A stretch of 64,000 nt of DNA, taken from Asterochloris sp. CNOR1. Lineage: Eukaryota; Chlorophyta; Trebouxiophyceae; Trebouxiales; Trebouxiaceae. The notes below the pieces were generated by a model, which had not been told where the DNA came from, searched no databases, and saw nothing but the letters and a program-made list of their open reading frames with translations. The stretch's first letter is position 1, and every line of letters starts with the position of its first letter. The position numbers were made by a program, and so were the translations under genes. Location: positions 3,596,001 through 3,660,000 of the forward strand of contig OZ017747.1 in NCBI GenBank assembly GCA_963969365.1, read 5' to 3'. Positions 46,401 to 57,152 of this stretch are shown here, piece by piece.

Positions 46401-49400
46401 GGGCAGTGGGCAAAGCTGCATGGACCAGAAGGGGATCCTAGGTGGCCGGTCAGTAGCGCTTCAGACACCCACAACAGAGGCAGGTGGCAAGAGACGTTGC
46501 GCTGCAACAAGACCAGTGGCCCAAGGAGCAGGGCTGTCCCCGACCCTGCCTGTCCAGCCAGGCAACCCCAGCAGTCGCAGGCAACCCCAGCACTTCAGAG
46601 TGTGGAGATATGCAAGCACAGGCGCACGTGCTTGAGGAAGCCCCCCCAGCCCCATCCCACCTGCAGATGGTGCACAACAGCTCCCAGCGCTCGCGCTGGA
46701 TGTTTTTAATGTGGGTCACCGGCTCCATCTTGCTGACATCCTCAACCGCCACTTCGGGGATCCACTGCATACACGCAGCGTGGCACCACAGCCCGGGGAT
46801 GGTGGTCGGCTTCAGCGCACCCCCCTCCACCGGGCAGAGGCAGCACTGCGGCTGGGTGCCCTCCTCCTGCAGGTGCAGGGCAGGGCACACCCATCTCAGC
46901 TCACCCAGGCCTGCTTTGCTCAGAAAGTGGTTTGACAGACTTAGTCTGCAGCAAAGATTACACGACAGCACAGCCTGTTGAAGCAGTGATGCTCTGTGCT
47001 GCCCATCACCCTGCAGAGCTTCATCATGCCCAAAGTCAGGCACAGCAGCTGGAGTGCAGCCACAAAGGCTCAGCCACAGAGGTGCCCTGTTGTCTCTGAG
47101 CGCGAATGCTCAGGCGCTGCCCGGCAGACTGGGCAGCAGGTTGCTTGCCCGGCAGGCCTGCAGTACTCAGCAGGACAAATATACCTGTGCTGCATCAAAC
47201 AGCAGATGGTGGCGTCATGCCTCACACCCTGAACCCCACCTTGAGCTCACAGGCCCGGCACATCCACATGTCCTCCTGCCCGGGCAGCTCTGGCACGCCG
47301 TAGCACGACTGGTGCACAGTGATGCCGCACATGTCACAGCTGACCAGCTGGTCAAAGTCGTAGTCAATGTCGCTGTCGCAGACGCTGCAGCGGTCACCCG
47401 CCCATTGCACCTGCAGCATGCAGGCATGGATTCAGGGCCACAGCACCCTACGGCCAGAGGCAGTGCCCCACTCCTCTCTGTTCACGGCTTGGCGTTTGCA
47501 AGCTGCTCAGGGTGCTGAAAGCATCGGGCGTCTCCTGCAACCACCAGCTCTGTGCAGGGCCAGTGTGCTCCTCACTCCACCTGACCTTACTGGAAGTTCC
47601 AGGTGGCTGCTGGCCCTCTTGAGCTGGCGACAGGGCCAGCGCAGTGCTGCCTGCAGCCTCCCCTTCTGCCTCTGCCCCTAGCAGGGCCATGCTACTCAGC
47701 TTGCAGACTAGGCTGCTTCTGGCACCCAACAGGACAGGATCCTGCGGGCCCTCTCAAAATTCGCAGGTGTCAGTCTCCTGCTGTCTGCCAAGTGCAAGCA
47801 GCTGACCAGCCTCCTGCTGTCTGCCTCAGATGTCACTGCTGCTCCCTCAGCCCCACCTTGATGGGGGTGTGCATCCCAGCACCCATCTCGTTCCAGGGCG
47901 CGTGGTGAGCTTTGGCCTTGACCATTGCATGCCCATGCCCATGCCCGTGCCCATGGCTGTGGCTGTGGCTGGCGGAGGAGACCCCGGCAGCCTTGGCAGC
48001 TGAGGGGCGCGCAGGCGGCCGCAGCTCGATGCCCATGATGTCCAGCCACTTGCCCACCTGCATGGGGGGCGCCCCTGCAGGCCAGGCATGCACCCCCCCA
48101 GTTCAGCTGGCTCTGCTGACTGCACCAGAAGGGATGCACCTCCAGGCTGTGGCTATCCTGTGCAGGCAGCATGCATGCTGCTGCCAGACTGCGGGAGCAG
48201 CTCCAATGCATGTGCATGTAGTCATTGGTGCACCCCAGGCCCCAGCATCGCAGCGTTGCTGTGCCCACACAGCATGCAACAGCTAAGGCGCCTCCGTTTC
48301 TGAGCCATGGAAGGGACCCAGAAGCGGGTGGTCAAGCCTGCCACGCTCGGCGCGAGAGGAAGCCTGCTCACCCAGGGGCACCTCATCCAGCTGGCCTGGC
48401 TCGATTTTGAACGAGGCCTTCCACTTCTTGGCCGCCCCCGCGCCACAGTGTGCCTCAAACTGGGTGCACGAGAACTCCCGGTCCGCCTCTGGCCTGCGCC
48501 GGCAGTCGGCGCATTCGCAGATCACCCGCTGGGGCCCCAGCAGCAAGGTCCCGGGGATGCTGTTGCAGCTAACGACAAACTGCAGGGCACAAGGCGTCTC
48601 AGGGTGCAGAGGTGGTCCTGCAGGTCATCAAACACTGCAGGGCACAGATTTGTCAGGTGCGGGCATGCTGTTGCAGCACCTCAACAATCACAGGCCAATC
48701 AGGGGCAGAGCGCAGTCTGCACAGCTGAGCCTTTCCAGCAGGATGCCTTGTCAGGCCCAGCCAGTTATGAAATGGCAGGCTTGACATGGCTTGGTTGTCA
48801 TGCTGCACCTCTGGGAAAGTCGCCTGCCAAGCTGCGCCAAAGCAGTCTGCTGCAGGCCAGACAGCACGCTCACTCTGTGGGTTACTGGCACTGAGGCCTG
48901 AGCACTCTTGCGCTGCTTGGGCTGCTTCGGGCGGTCCTGTTTTGGTTCAGGGGGCAGCGCATCAGGCTGCAGTGCCAGCACTGCTGACTGCTGCAGCGGC
49001 TCCCCCTCCAGGAGGCCTGCAGGTCAGGTCAGGTCAGAGCCCCAATAGGCTTGCCGGAACCCCAGCCCTCAAGCGGCTCTCCGAGGGCAGAGCAGAACCA
49101 GCTAGACGGACACATCACAATGCCAGGGTGCAGAGCACGCCGCAGCAGGCCAACCTCACAGAGGAGGGCATGTTACCGCCATGCTCAATGGCAGGCAGTG
49201 CCTTGTTTGGCATTGCAAAGCCACTTGAGCCTGCGACCAGCACCGGCCTGCCTGGCCAGTGCATTTGCTGCTGTCCATGGTCTGGAAAGGTTGCCATCAG
49301 GGGCCTGTTCCAGCCCAGTCAGCACCCACCTGCCTGCCGAGCCTGCTGCTGCAGCTCAGCATATCTGCGCTGCAGCTCCTCAAACATGGTCTTCTCTGTT

Positions 49401-52400
49401 TGATACCGGTGGCTGTCCTGCAGTGCCACCTGCACACCAACGAGAGCCCGCTATTGGTGAGACTATGACACTGAATGACAGGACTGAAACAGCAGGGTGC
49501 TGCGCAGAATGCGTTGCTCGCTGCCTTGCAGGGCTGCCTGAGACCTGCAGAGCCCACTCTTGTGAGACCAAAGCAGCAGGGTGCTGCACAGAGGCCAAGG
49601 GTGCTTTCTTGCAGGGCTGCGTGCAGACTCACGGAGCCCACTGTTGTAAGGCTGCAACAGCAGAGTGCCATGCCGACTGAGATTACCTGCAGGGCTGCCA
49701 GCAGACCCATGCAACTTCCTGTGCAGGGTACTGATGCAGCAGGGCATTCACAAAAATACATGGGAAGGCCTCATGTGCATCTGCTCTGGGTCAAGGCCCA
49801 ACAAGTTGTACCACAAGCAATGCCATGTTTTGTAGATGCCTTGGACTGCTGGCACCTCGTGACTTGCACCCAACACATAGCCGGCATTCACAGTAGACAG
49901 CAGAAGCTTCTTAAGAAGGAGATGCAGCCCCCACCTCCTCATAGGGGCCCCGCTCTGCAAGAGTCAGTGCTCTCCAGGTCTCGCCTACCACCCTTGGCAT
50001 GTCGGTTGAGTCGATGTTCAGCGTCTCATCCTGCTCATACTGCCTGCACCCACCAGACAAGTCAGTGAGTGGCGTGGTCTGCGTCTTAGAGCACAGCTCC
50101 AGGAGCTGAGAGGACCACCTTTGCTCCATACTGCCTGCACCCACCCAACAACAATGGTAGTGAGAGGCCTGGTCAGCTCTAGGGTTCTCAGCTCCTCAGG
50201 CCCACAACTGCTGCCTCCACCATGGGCTCCAAATCTCAGTGCTGCAGCCCTCTGAGCCGTGTTGTGGTACGAAAGCTCAGTAAGCCGGCTTCTGGTACAG
50301 CCGCCTCATGCTGGTGATATGATGGCCATGGGCATGCAGGTAAACGATGGTCTGCCACTGTGGCAGCATTAACACCTGCCTGTGCAATGCATCGACATAC
50401 AGCCTGACTTGCTGTGGGCTAGATGGGTGCCCACGGAGTGAGCCAGATGTGTCTGCCACTGTGGCTGCAGCCACATATGCCTGTGCAGTGCCTCGGCACA
50501 CCGTCTGGACTGTCTTGGCCCAGGTGGAGCTGCCACAACAGTTCATGCAAGGGTGTCTTTGTGCTGGGCACACGATGCAGCACCCTGACCGCAGAATCTC
50601 CTCAGAGAAGAGCTGGTACGCGCTGCGAGGCTTCTTGGGCTGGGCTCGCTGCACTGCAGCCTCAGACTCGCGCAGCATTGCCAGCTTTTTGGCAGTGTCA
50701 CTCTTCTTTCTGCAAGCAGCGGGCACCTCCACATCATGAGTACCCATGGAACAGCTGGGGTGTGCTACCCAGGCAGACACATCTGCAGAGGAGTGGGTAC
50801 CTCAGTATGGCCAGACAGGGCAGTGCAACTAAGGACGCCTTTGCTGTCGCCTCAGCACAGCATACCAGCATGACGTAATATGGGCAGGTGTCGCCGCAGC
50901 AAGCCCAGCAGCAGGGCATTGAACATGTGCCAGCTTTGAAGGTATCTGGATGACGTAGTGGCTGCACATATATTGCTGAAGCAGCTAGTCACCTGTACAT
51001 GCACCAGGAGACTTGCCTAGCATATTGCAGGAGGGAATGATCCGTCTCACTGAGCCTGACAGCTGGATGAGGCAGATCACAAGCAACTCACCTGCATGCT
51101 GCACAGTGATAGGTGCTCTGGCCAGCTGCCGGGTCACACGCAGCGTGGGCCCACCGGGAGCAGGAGCCACAGCTTGCCACACTCCTGCTGGCAGATGGCT
51201 GGAAGGCCTGCACAGCAGGGCCCTTTGCAAATTAAGCTTCTGTCCTGCAGGGCTCCGTGTAGCCAAAAGAGGATGTGTGTGGCTCCAAGGTAGAGGCTGC
51301 AACATCCCCAGGCAGCCAAATTCTCAGAGTGCAGCAATTGGCCAGCTGGCTGCACAGATAATGGGGTGCTTTGCCGCATGGGAGCATGGTAGTGAGCACA
51401 TGTCTGCAGTACACACCTCCAGCATTCCAGCTTGGTGCTGCTGCATAATGAGCAGCAGTGAGACGAGAAGCCGCACCTTGCCACAGACACTGCAGAAGTA
51501 GCCAGCCTCTTTGAGCCCCTGGCAGCTGGCGCAGCGCCCCTCAGTGGCCACCTGCTGCAGGGTCTCCCCTGCCGACAGGGGGTTGCCACAGCTGGTGCAG
51601 GCGGGGCCAGTTGCCCCCTCCCCACCGGTCTGCAGCCACAGGTGTTGTGCTCTCTTGTGTTCTCACAGTCTGGATGCCCAGCAACAGGGACAGCACTGCA
51701 TTGTGTCGAAGCTACTGAGGCAGGGCAAGGCACACAGCAGCATGTTGCAGTCCGATGCCTGGGGTGGAGAAGATCTGGCCCTTGAGGGTTCTGCCAGGAG
51801 CATAGAGGTTACAGCTCCTGGAACAGCAGTCAGGGCAGCAGGTGCATGTATGAGTGCACACCTCTGAGCCCTCCAGCCCTGCTGTGGCCGACTGCAGCCC
51901 TGCCTCAACCAGCAACACCTGCAACATGCACAGACAGGCAGCTCGGCACTGCTGATCATAGCAGCCCCGGCCAGCAGGTTATGCACAGAGCTGCTGCTGG
52001 CTTGCGCACAAGTGTCGCAGCCCCCAAGCACTGCGCTGCAACTTTTTGTGTGTTTGTCGAGCATGTCTGAACAGCACAAGGGGTTAGAAAGACAAATGGG
52101 AGTTACGCAGGAGTGCATCCACACTGCCCGTAGGTTAACCGCCATGCAGAAATGTGGCACCAGGTGGTCTCACCTCCTCCACAGCCGCTGTGTAGGCCTT
52201 GGAGGGTCCCTGGCCTGCGCCATTGAGCTGGACAGCAAGCTGATCATTCCATGCCTGAACTTCTCCTCTCTCAGGACTCAGATCGGTCCTGAAATGGCGT
52301 TTCCCGGCCTGTACAATGCCAGGAGCAGTTGTCGAGCAGTGAAGAACGTTAAGCTTTGCCAGATCGATGGATTTGCTAGACTTGTTCACAGGCACCGGTC

Positions 52401-52635
52401 ACCCACCTCATTTCGGCCATATAACATCAGAGGGGTGCCCGTAACTTGCATGTCGGTATTTCTGAGAGCCTGTGGCAACTGCCACCTGTGAATCACGACC
52501 GCCTGCAGAGGGCCCAGACCACTGGCAACATGTTAGTGGCCCGGCATGCAAGCAGCAGAAGAAGCTCACCGGCCACCACATCTGCCCCAGCTTCGCAAGC
52601 ACAAGGTCGTGAGCATTCCATTTTGGGGGCTCCAT
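34490..52635 (-). CDS. Trithorax/ATX-like histone H3K4 methyltransferase with PWWP, HMG, SAND-like, PHD, Tudor-like and SET domains
   Basis: Very long nuclear gene. N-terminus: MEPPKWNAHDLVLAKLGQMW with WP starts a PWWP domain (52635-52570, 52502-52407, 52308-52174), with an in-frame stop three codons upstream. Then a CxxC zinc segment (51629-51477), an HMG box split over 50709-50590 (QPKKPRSAYQLFSEE) and 50039-49935 (VVGETWRALTLAERGPYEE), SAND-like module 1 (48579-48372), a PHD finger (47410-47240), an extended PHD (46866-46661, 46268-46096), SAND 2 (44286-44071), Tudor-like segments (42140-41974, 41541-41312, 40977-40899), a Pro/Ala-rich linker (40483-39928), SAND 3 (about 39700-39347), and AT-hook-like GRGRKGKGR near 37030. 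The C-terminus is SET plus post-SET: 36519-36413 (SLKERVQQCEAMEKYRIVFG), 35528-35319 (SGIHGWGLMAK, EYRGDLVRS), 34791-34673 (GQELTYDYR) and 34565-34490 (CACGAPNCRGTLN). Closest to plant ATX. Weakly placed exons at 43.8-42.5 and 39.0-36.7 kb leave open a split into two genes. Confidence 0.8.
35650..35716 (-). repeat. Decayed duplicate of the SET-domain exon
   Basis: On the minus strand, TTGCAG at 35722-35717 is followed by a copy of the start of the real SET exon (35528). It reads IHGWGLLARTDHKQGTQLIE, against IHGWGLMAKTEIKQDTMVIE in the real exon, then QSC where the real one has YRG. Similarity stops near 35650. The offset is 188 bp. Loss of the YRG motif makes use as an alternative exon unlikely. 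Confidence 0.88.
42202..42336. repeat. 15-bp minisatellite, about nine copies
   Basis: A unit close to GTGCAGGCATGGACA repeats about nine times head to tail, with variants such as GTGCAGGGATGGGCT. On the minus strand every unit carries a CCTGCAC block like the local acceptor signal. It lies in an intron of the methyltransferase just upstream (in transcription sense) of the Tudor-like exon at 42140. Confidence 0.9.
45740..45756. repeat. Run of 17 G (C on the transcribed strand)
   Basis: Homopolymer of 17 G. On the minus strand it is a C17 tract about 40-55 bases before a CCTGCAG acceptor of the methyltransferase gene, so it may act as an extreme polypyrimidine tract. Length in a raw assembly is error-prone. 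Confidence 0.9.
49488..49730. repeat. Three diverged tandem copies of about 80-85 bp in a methyltransferase intron
   Basis: Units sharing AACAGCAGGGTGCTG, then TTGCAGGGCTGC, then CAGAGCCCACT recur with the CAGGGCTGC core near 49527, 49611 and 49692. They sit 5' (in transcription sense) of the exon at 49429-49330. Confidence 0.8.
50349..50499. repeat. Two diverged tandem copies, 101 bp apart
   Basis: GTCTGCCACTGTGGCAGCAT at about 50349 and GTCTGCCACTGTGGCTGCAG at about 50450 begin two copies that continue with CCTGTGCAATGC and CCTGTGCAGTGC. They lie in the intron between the two halves of the HMG box. Confidence 0.8.
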
Positions 52636-54162
52636 TCCACTTCAAGTCACATGCGGGACTGCGGTGGGACATGTCTCATCTCAAGAGGCGCAGACCTGCC
52701 CCAGAACCGGCTGCTGGAGCGCCAGGCTCACTGTTCAACATTGACCAGTGGGTCAAGTAACCCAGCACATCGTCTCCTGCTCAGCAGGCTGCATGCTTTG
52801 CTTTTCAAACTTCATGACGGCACGTATGACGAATAGATCGCTGCTCTTTTGGACTCTGTGCATGCCTGCTTTGGCTGCCGGTCAAGGGACAGGAGCAAGG
52901 CTTTCGCCTGCCAGCAAAGCTTCTGCAGCGTTCACAAGCCTTCACGTTGGGAGCAGACATCATGTAGCATTCATCCAGCAAACTGGTCTGGAAGGCAGCC
53001 TGGTGCGCTTGGACTTCTCCATCGTTAGCGCCGGGGCTGGGCAGCGGAGTTCTGTGCCTTGAGGGCACGGTGCTGCCTCACGCTGCAGGCCAGGCGGCTT
53101 GCTGGAGTGCTGCCAGACCTGACATGCTCTGCTCTCAACAGCCAGTCCCACACAGCCTGCAGGCACCTAGGTGAAGCGCATTGGAGCTGGCACACCAGTG
53201 GTCCTTTGTTGGCACCGTCCGCACTCGTACCCACCAGCCAGGCACTCCCGGGATGGCACCATGTTTGAGTGCCATGCCAGAGACCCCGGCCGTGGCAGTC
53301 TGCAACCTCTGCAGCATGCGCTCAGCCGTCCCGCGCGGCACTCAGCAGTCAGCTTGGCAGGATCACCTGGCTGGCGTTGACATGCAAGTCCAGAACCCCA
53401 GACAGCTCTGCCAGTAGGACCTCTTGCCTCAGGCATCTTCCATGCTCTCCATCCTGGTCTGGAGGAGGGTCAAGGTCCTCTTCAATGTGCCAGCGGTGCT
53501 TGCTCATGCTGTCGGCCAGACAGTGTCTGTCAGGCTGGGCGTCAGCTCATCCAGCTGGACCAATAAAGCGACCCTTTGCAGCAAGCAGACATACAACTCA
53601 GGCTTGCAGCATAGCTGGCAGCAGCAGGAGTGGCATCATTGCAGCAGACGAGCCACATGCTGGCTCTGAGCGGCCTTCCGGGAGTACAACCCTCTGCAGC
53701 AGATGAACGTTTGCACAATCAACACCTGCCAACGCAGGTAGCGTGACAAACCTTCTGCAGCAGATGGGCCCAGAGGTATGCCTCCGGATCCAGCTGGCAG
53801 CTCTGAATACCTTGCAACCTAGGGTGCCCACACAGGGCTCATTCCCTCTTTGACAATTACCAGCTGATCCCACCTTGCACAAACGGCAGCCTTCTCTCAG
53901 TTACCCGCATCAAGCAGCACTGCCCTTCAGAGGGAGCCAGTGGCGCAGGGAAACGCTCATTGCAGAGGCACGCTTGAGGCTCACATCTCAGCACAGCATC
54001 ACATGCTGCTTGTAACTGTGGGCCAGGCCATTCGCGGTGGCAACGCTGAGTGACCTGCTTCTTACTACAGCATTCAGGATGATTGCATCAATTCAGCAGC
54101 GCAGCATGGCGACATGCAGGTGTGCAAAGGGAGGCAGCAAAGGGAAAGGCTTAGAAAGTGCT
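52636..54162 (-). other. Unresolved stretch with possible minus-strand exons
   Basis: No gene is recognised. The best candidate exon is on the minus strand at about 53551-53393. It reads open through HCLADSMSKHRWHIEEDLD and EVLLAELSGVLDLHVNASQ to a GTGATC donor. A second, about 53350-53245, gives RMLQRLQTATAGVSGMALKH and ends at GTGGGTAC. Both look helical and plausible, but I cannot find a clear start, stop or relatives. They could be a small separate gene between the methyltransferase and the ATG14-like gene. Confidence 0.3.
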
Positions 54163-56834
54163 TCAGTGTGTCCTTCTGAACGCACGCAGGCGATCAGCAG
54201 CAGCATGGAAGGCGTCTCCGAGCTGCCTGGGTGATGAGTGGTCATACATGGCCCTGGCCCAATGCTCTACAGAATCAGGCTCGCTGGGAGGTGGAGGCAG
54301 GTACTGGAGCCTTTCGAGCCTGCTGCCGGAGGACTGCCCCACCTGCCAGGCTGCTGGCAGCTGGATGAAGTCCCACTCGTCCACATTGTCAGCATCAGAG
54401 CCACCTGGACGAGCAGCAGAAGGCACCCAGCATTGGGTGGACCATTTTCCGCCTGAAGTCGATTTGACAGGGGTAGCACAGCGCCACCTGCATCTGTACA
54501 ATCAGAGCACAACATGAGGCGCCTCACCATTCAGCATGGCTGATGCCTCCATCAGGAACCCCTGGCCAGAGAATGCTGTGATGTCCGACAGACTGGCAGA
54601 CATGGACATGTGGCCTGGTGGCGCGTTGGACCGCTTGTTGCTGCCCCTGTCATGCAGAAGCCTTGCCACCAGACCTGCAGACAGCCAGCCCAGACTTCCT
54701 ACAGGCCAAAAAGACCTGGCAGGGTTAGATTTCCTGAAGTGGGGTCAACCTCTGAGGCAGGTGCACATGCAGCTAATTGGCAAACGCTGCCTGGGCATGG
54801 CTCACCAGCGAGGGCTGCTATGGGGGACTCTGGCAGCTCTGGGGTTGGCCCCAGCTTGCTGGCCACAAATGTGGCCACACTGCGGTGCAGCAGGTGCAGC
54901 CCCCGCAGAAGATCAGAATCCGCCTGGCCCCTACCGTGAGGGGCCTCCCCATTCCTGCAGCAGAGCCCATGCACAGGTTGCACCCTGCCCGTCTGGCACT
55001 CACATGCCCACAGTACAGCCCTGGTCACAGCTCCAGCAGTGCTTGTTTGCAAAGGCAGCAGCAGCCACGGCTCCTGCTGGTTGCAGCCCTGCCGGCAGGT
55101 ACCACTCCCAAGCATGCAGCAGGGAGTTGCTCACCAGAGCATGACTGCATGGGAGGAGAGGGTGGATAGAGCGGATGTTGTCCTTTGCAGTCCAGACCAC
55201 CTGCGGGCAATGCATGCATGGGTTGCCCTTGCAGCAGCATGCATTCACCGTGAGCAAGCCTGGGTCTCAGCAGGCTGCAGTAAGGCTACCTAGGCGGGTG
55301 CATGCCCGCCCAGGAATTTTCCAAGCACAAGCACTTTCTCCAGGATGATGGTCTGCTCGCATCACAGGGAGCAACTCACTGGGCTGGCGGAGCAGCGCTG
55401 CCCCCGAAAGAGGCCACCTGCTCCGGGCTCAGGTGCAGCCTGTGCAGTGCTCTGCCTGGCCCGGGATCCCAGAAGGAGCGCCCCATCCAGATGGACGGCG
55501 TGGAGCCCTGGTAGTCAGTCTGGTGTAGCAATGGGGCACCCTGATAATAGGCCAGCAGGTCCAGGAACCTGACCAGATAGCCCAAAGCTGTCCCAAGCTC
55601 CTGTAGACCGAAAGTTCATGGGTCCAGGTCGAATCTGGGTGCAGGCAGCCTATTGCCCTCCTGGTGCAAGCAAGACACAAAACAGGCAGTACGGTGCTGA
55701 TCTGCAGGTCACTGCTGGAGCGGGCTGGCCTACTAGGGCGTCAGCTCTGCTGTTACAGAAAGTTCAGCTGCCAGATAGGCCACTACCTGTGCCTCCTGCT
55801 GGGTGGCAGGCACCACATGAGGCCGGTCAGGCAGCCTCAGGCCACAGATTGCCACGGAGGCTTGGGCTTTGACCTCAGCATCCCCATCGCTGCTGGCAGA
55901 CGTGAATGCTGCTGGCCACTGCCGAGTGGCCACTAGCTTGAGGGGCAGCACCTCAAGCAGCCCCCGCAGGCGCAGCCGCTGCTGCTTGGCCAGCCCCTCC
56001 AGTGCCTTGATGTGATGCATCTGGGCGGAACGCAGGGTGTCAGGCAGTTGATGGGCCAGCAGACTGGTTCGTTGAGCAGCGAGCTGCAGGGCAGGGCACA
56101 ATTTGGTGCATGTAGATACAGAAGAATTGTTTCCACGCAACTGCCTAAGCAGCAGCCTGCAGTGCAGTGGGACAGCGGATGACTGCAGAGGGCGGAAGGC
56201 CAATGAATGCCTGGGTTGAGTGAATCTCTCAATCCTGACACACGAAGCGCTTGCACAGTCACCTCCTGCAATGCTGCATTGAGGCCCTCTGCTCGGCGCT
56301 GAGCTGCCTGCTCAAGGCTGTGCGCCTGGGCTTGAACTGCAGGACAAGCGATCAAGGTCGGCTCAGGGGTGACTTGCGTCACATACAGCGCCTGATGCAC
56401 AGAGAATTTTTGCAGCCACCCACCAGCCTTCAACTGCTGCTCAGCTGCAGAAGCACGCAGAGATGCCTCTCTGAGGGTCTTCAGACGCCTGCTCTGTTCC
56501 AGCTGCTGCTTTTCCAGGGCTGCCTGCAGTGTTGGCCAAGCATGATGCAACATGCAAGTCAACCACATGCTCAAGCTGGACTCAGATGCCAAAACTGAGC
56601 CAAAGTGCATACGCATACCCAAGGACAAGGCACAGGCGTTCTCACCTTGGCCGCAAGCTGAGCATCCAGTCTGCTTAGCACTTCTGCACGTTGCTGCGCA
56701 GCGTTGCCCACAGCAGTCCAGCCCTCTCGGAAGAATCTACTGGTGGCACATGGCCCACAGTACATCGCCCTGCTGGTCCCAGCACAGATGAGGCACCCAT
56801 GGTGCTTCACAACGTCCTCCCTCAGGCTTGCCAT
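54163..56834 (-). CDS. ATG14/UVRAG-type subunit of the autophagy PI3-kinase complex
   Basis: Likely the ATG14-like (or VPS38/UVRAG-like) subunit that targets VPS34 lipid kinase to autophagosome or endosome membranes. Ten exons join in phase to 511 residues: 56834-56646, 56523-56424, 56336-56263, 56083-55787, 55600-55380, 55200-55135, 54954-54806, 54674-54528, 54493-54443 and 54404-54163. The N-terminus has the ATG14-type double CxxC (HHGCLICAGTSRAMYCGPC, Cys 14, 17, 26, 29). A long coiled coil follows (ALEKQQLEQSRRLKTLREAS, LEQAAQRRAEGLNAALQE). The C-terminal membrane-binding fold shows AICGLRLPD, the ELGTALGYLVRFLDLLAYYQ helix and NVDEWDFIQLP. Exon 6 is the weakest. The intron at 54442-54405 would be only 38 bp. 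ATG14 is preferred over UVRAG because of the CxxC pairs and lack of a C2 domain. Confidence 0.75.
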
Positions 56835-57152
56835 GGCATGGGCCCAGCAATTGCAGTGCTGCCTGGGCTTCCCATGCAAGGCAACAGCTGCTGAAAGCTT
56901 CTATCTGGTGACCAGGAGCGTGTGAGAGGTGCTGAGGTCCCCGTCCGGCCAAGAGATCCTGCAGTGCTCAAGATGTGAAACGGAGGACAATCGAGGGAAG
57001 ACTGCACTACACATCTCTGGTCAATGGCCCTCCGTTGAGCCCCCTATCTGACAATGGCCTGCAGCTCGACCAGGCACTCCTTGCCATTGCGCCGTTCTCA
57101 GGGAGGCTTGAGTCATCAGAGGCGGATCAGATCCACTCGAAGGGACAATATC
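56835..57152. promoter_or_regulatory. Divergent promoter between ATG14-like and HAD phosphatase genes
   Basis: 318 bp between opposing start codons. No specific element is identified. The ATG14-like gene has an alternative in-frame ATG at 56879. Confidence 0.45.
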
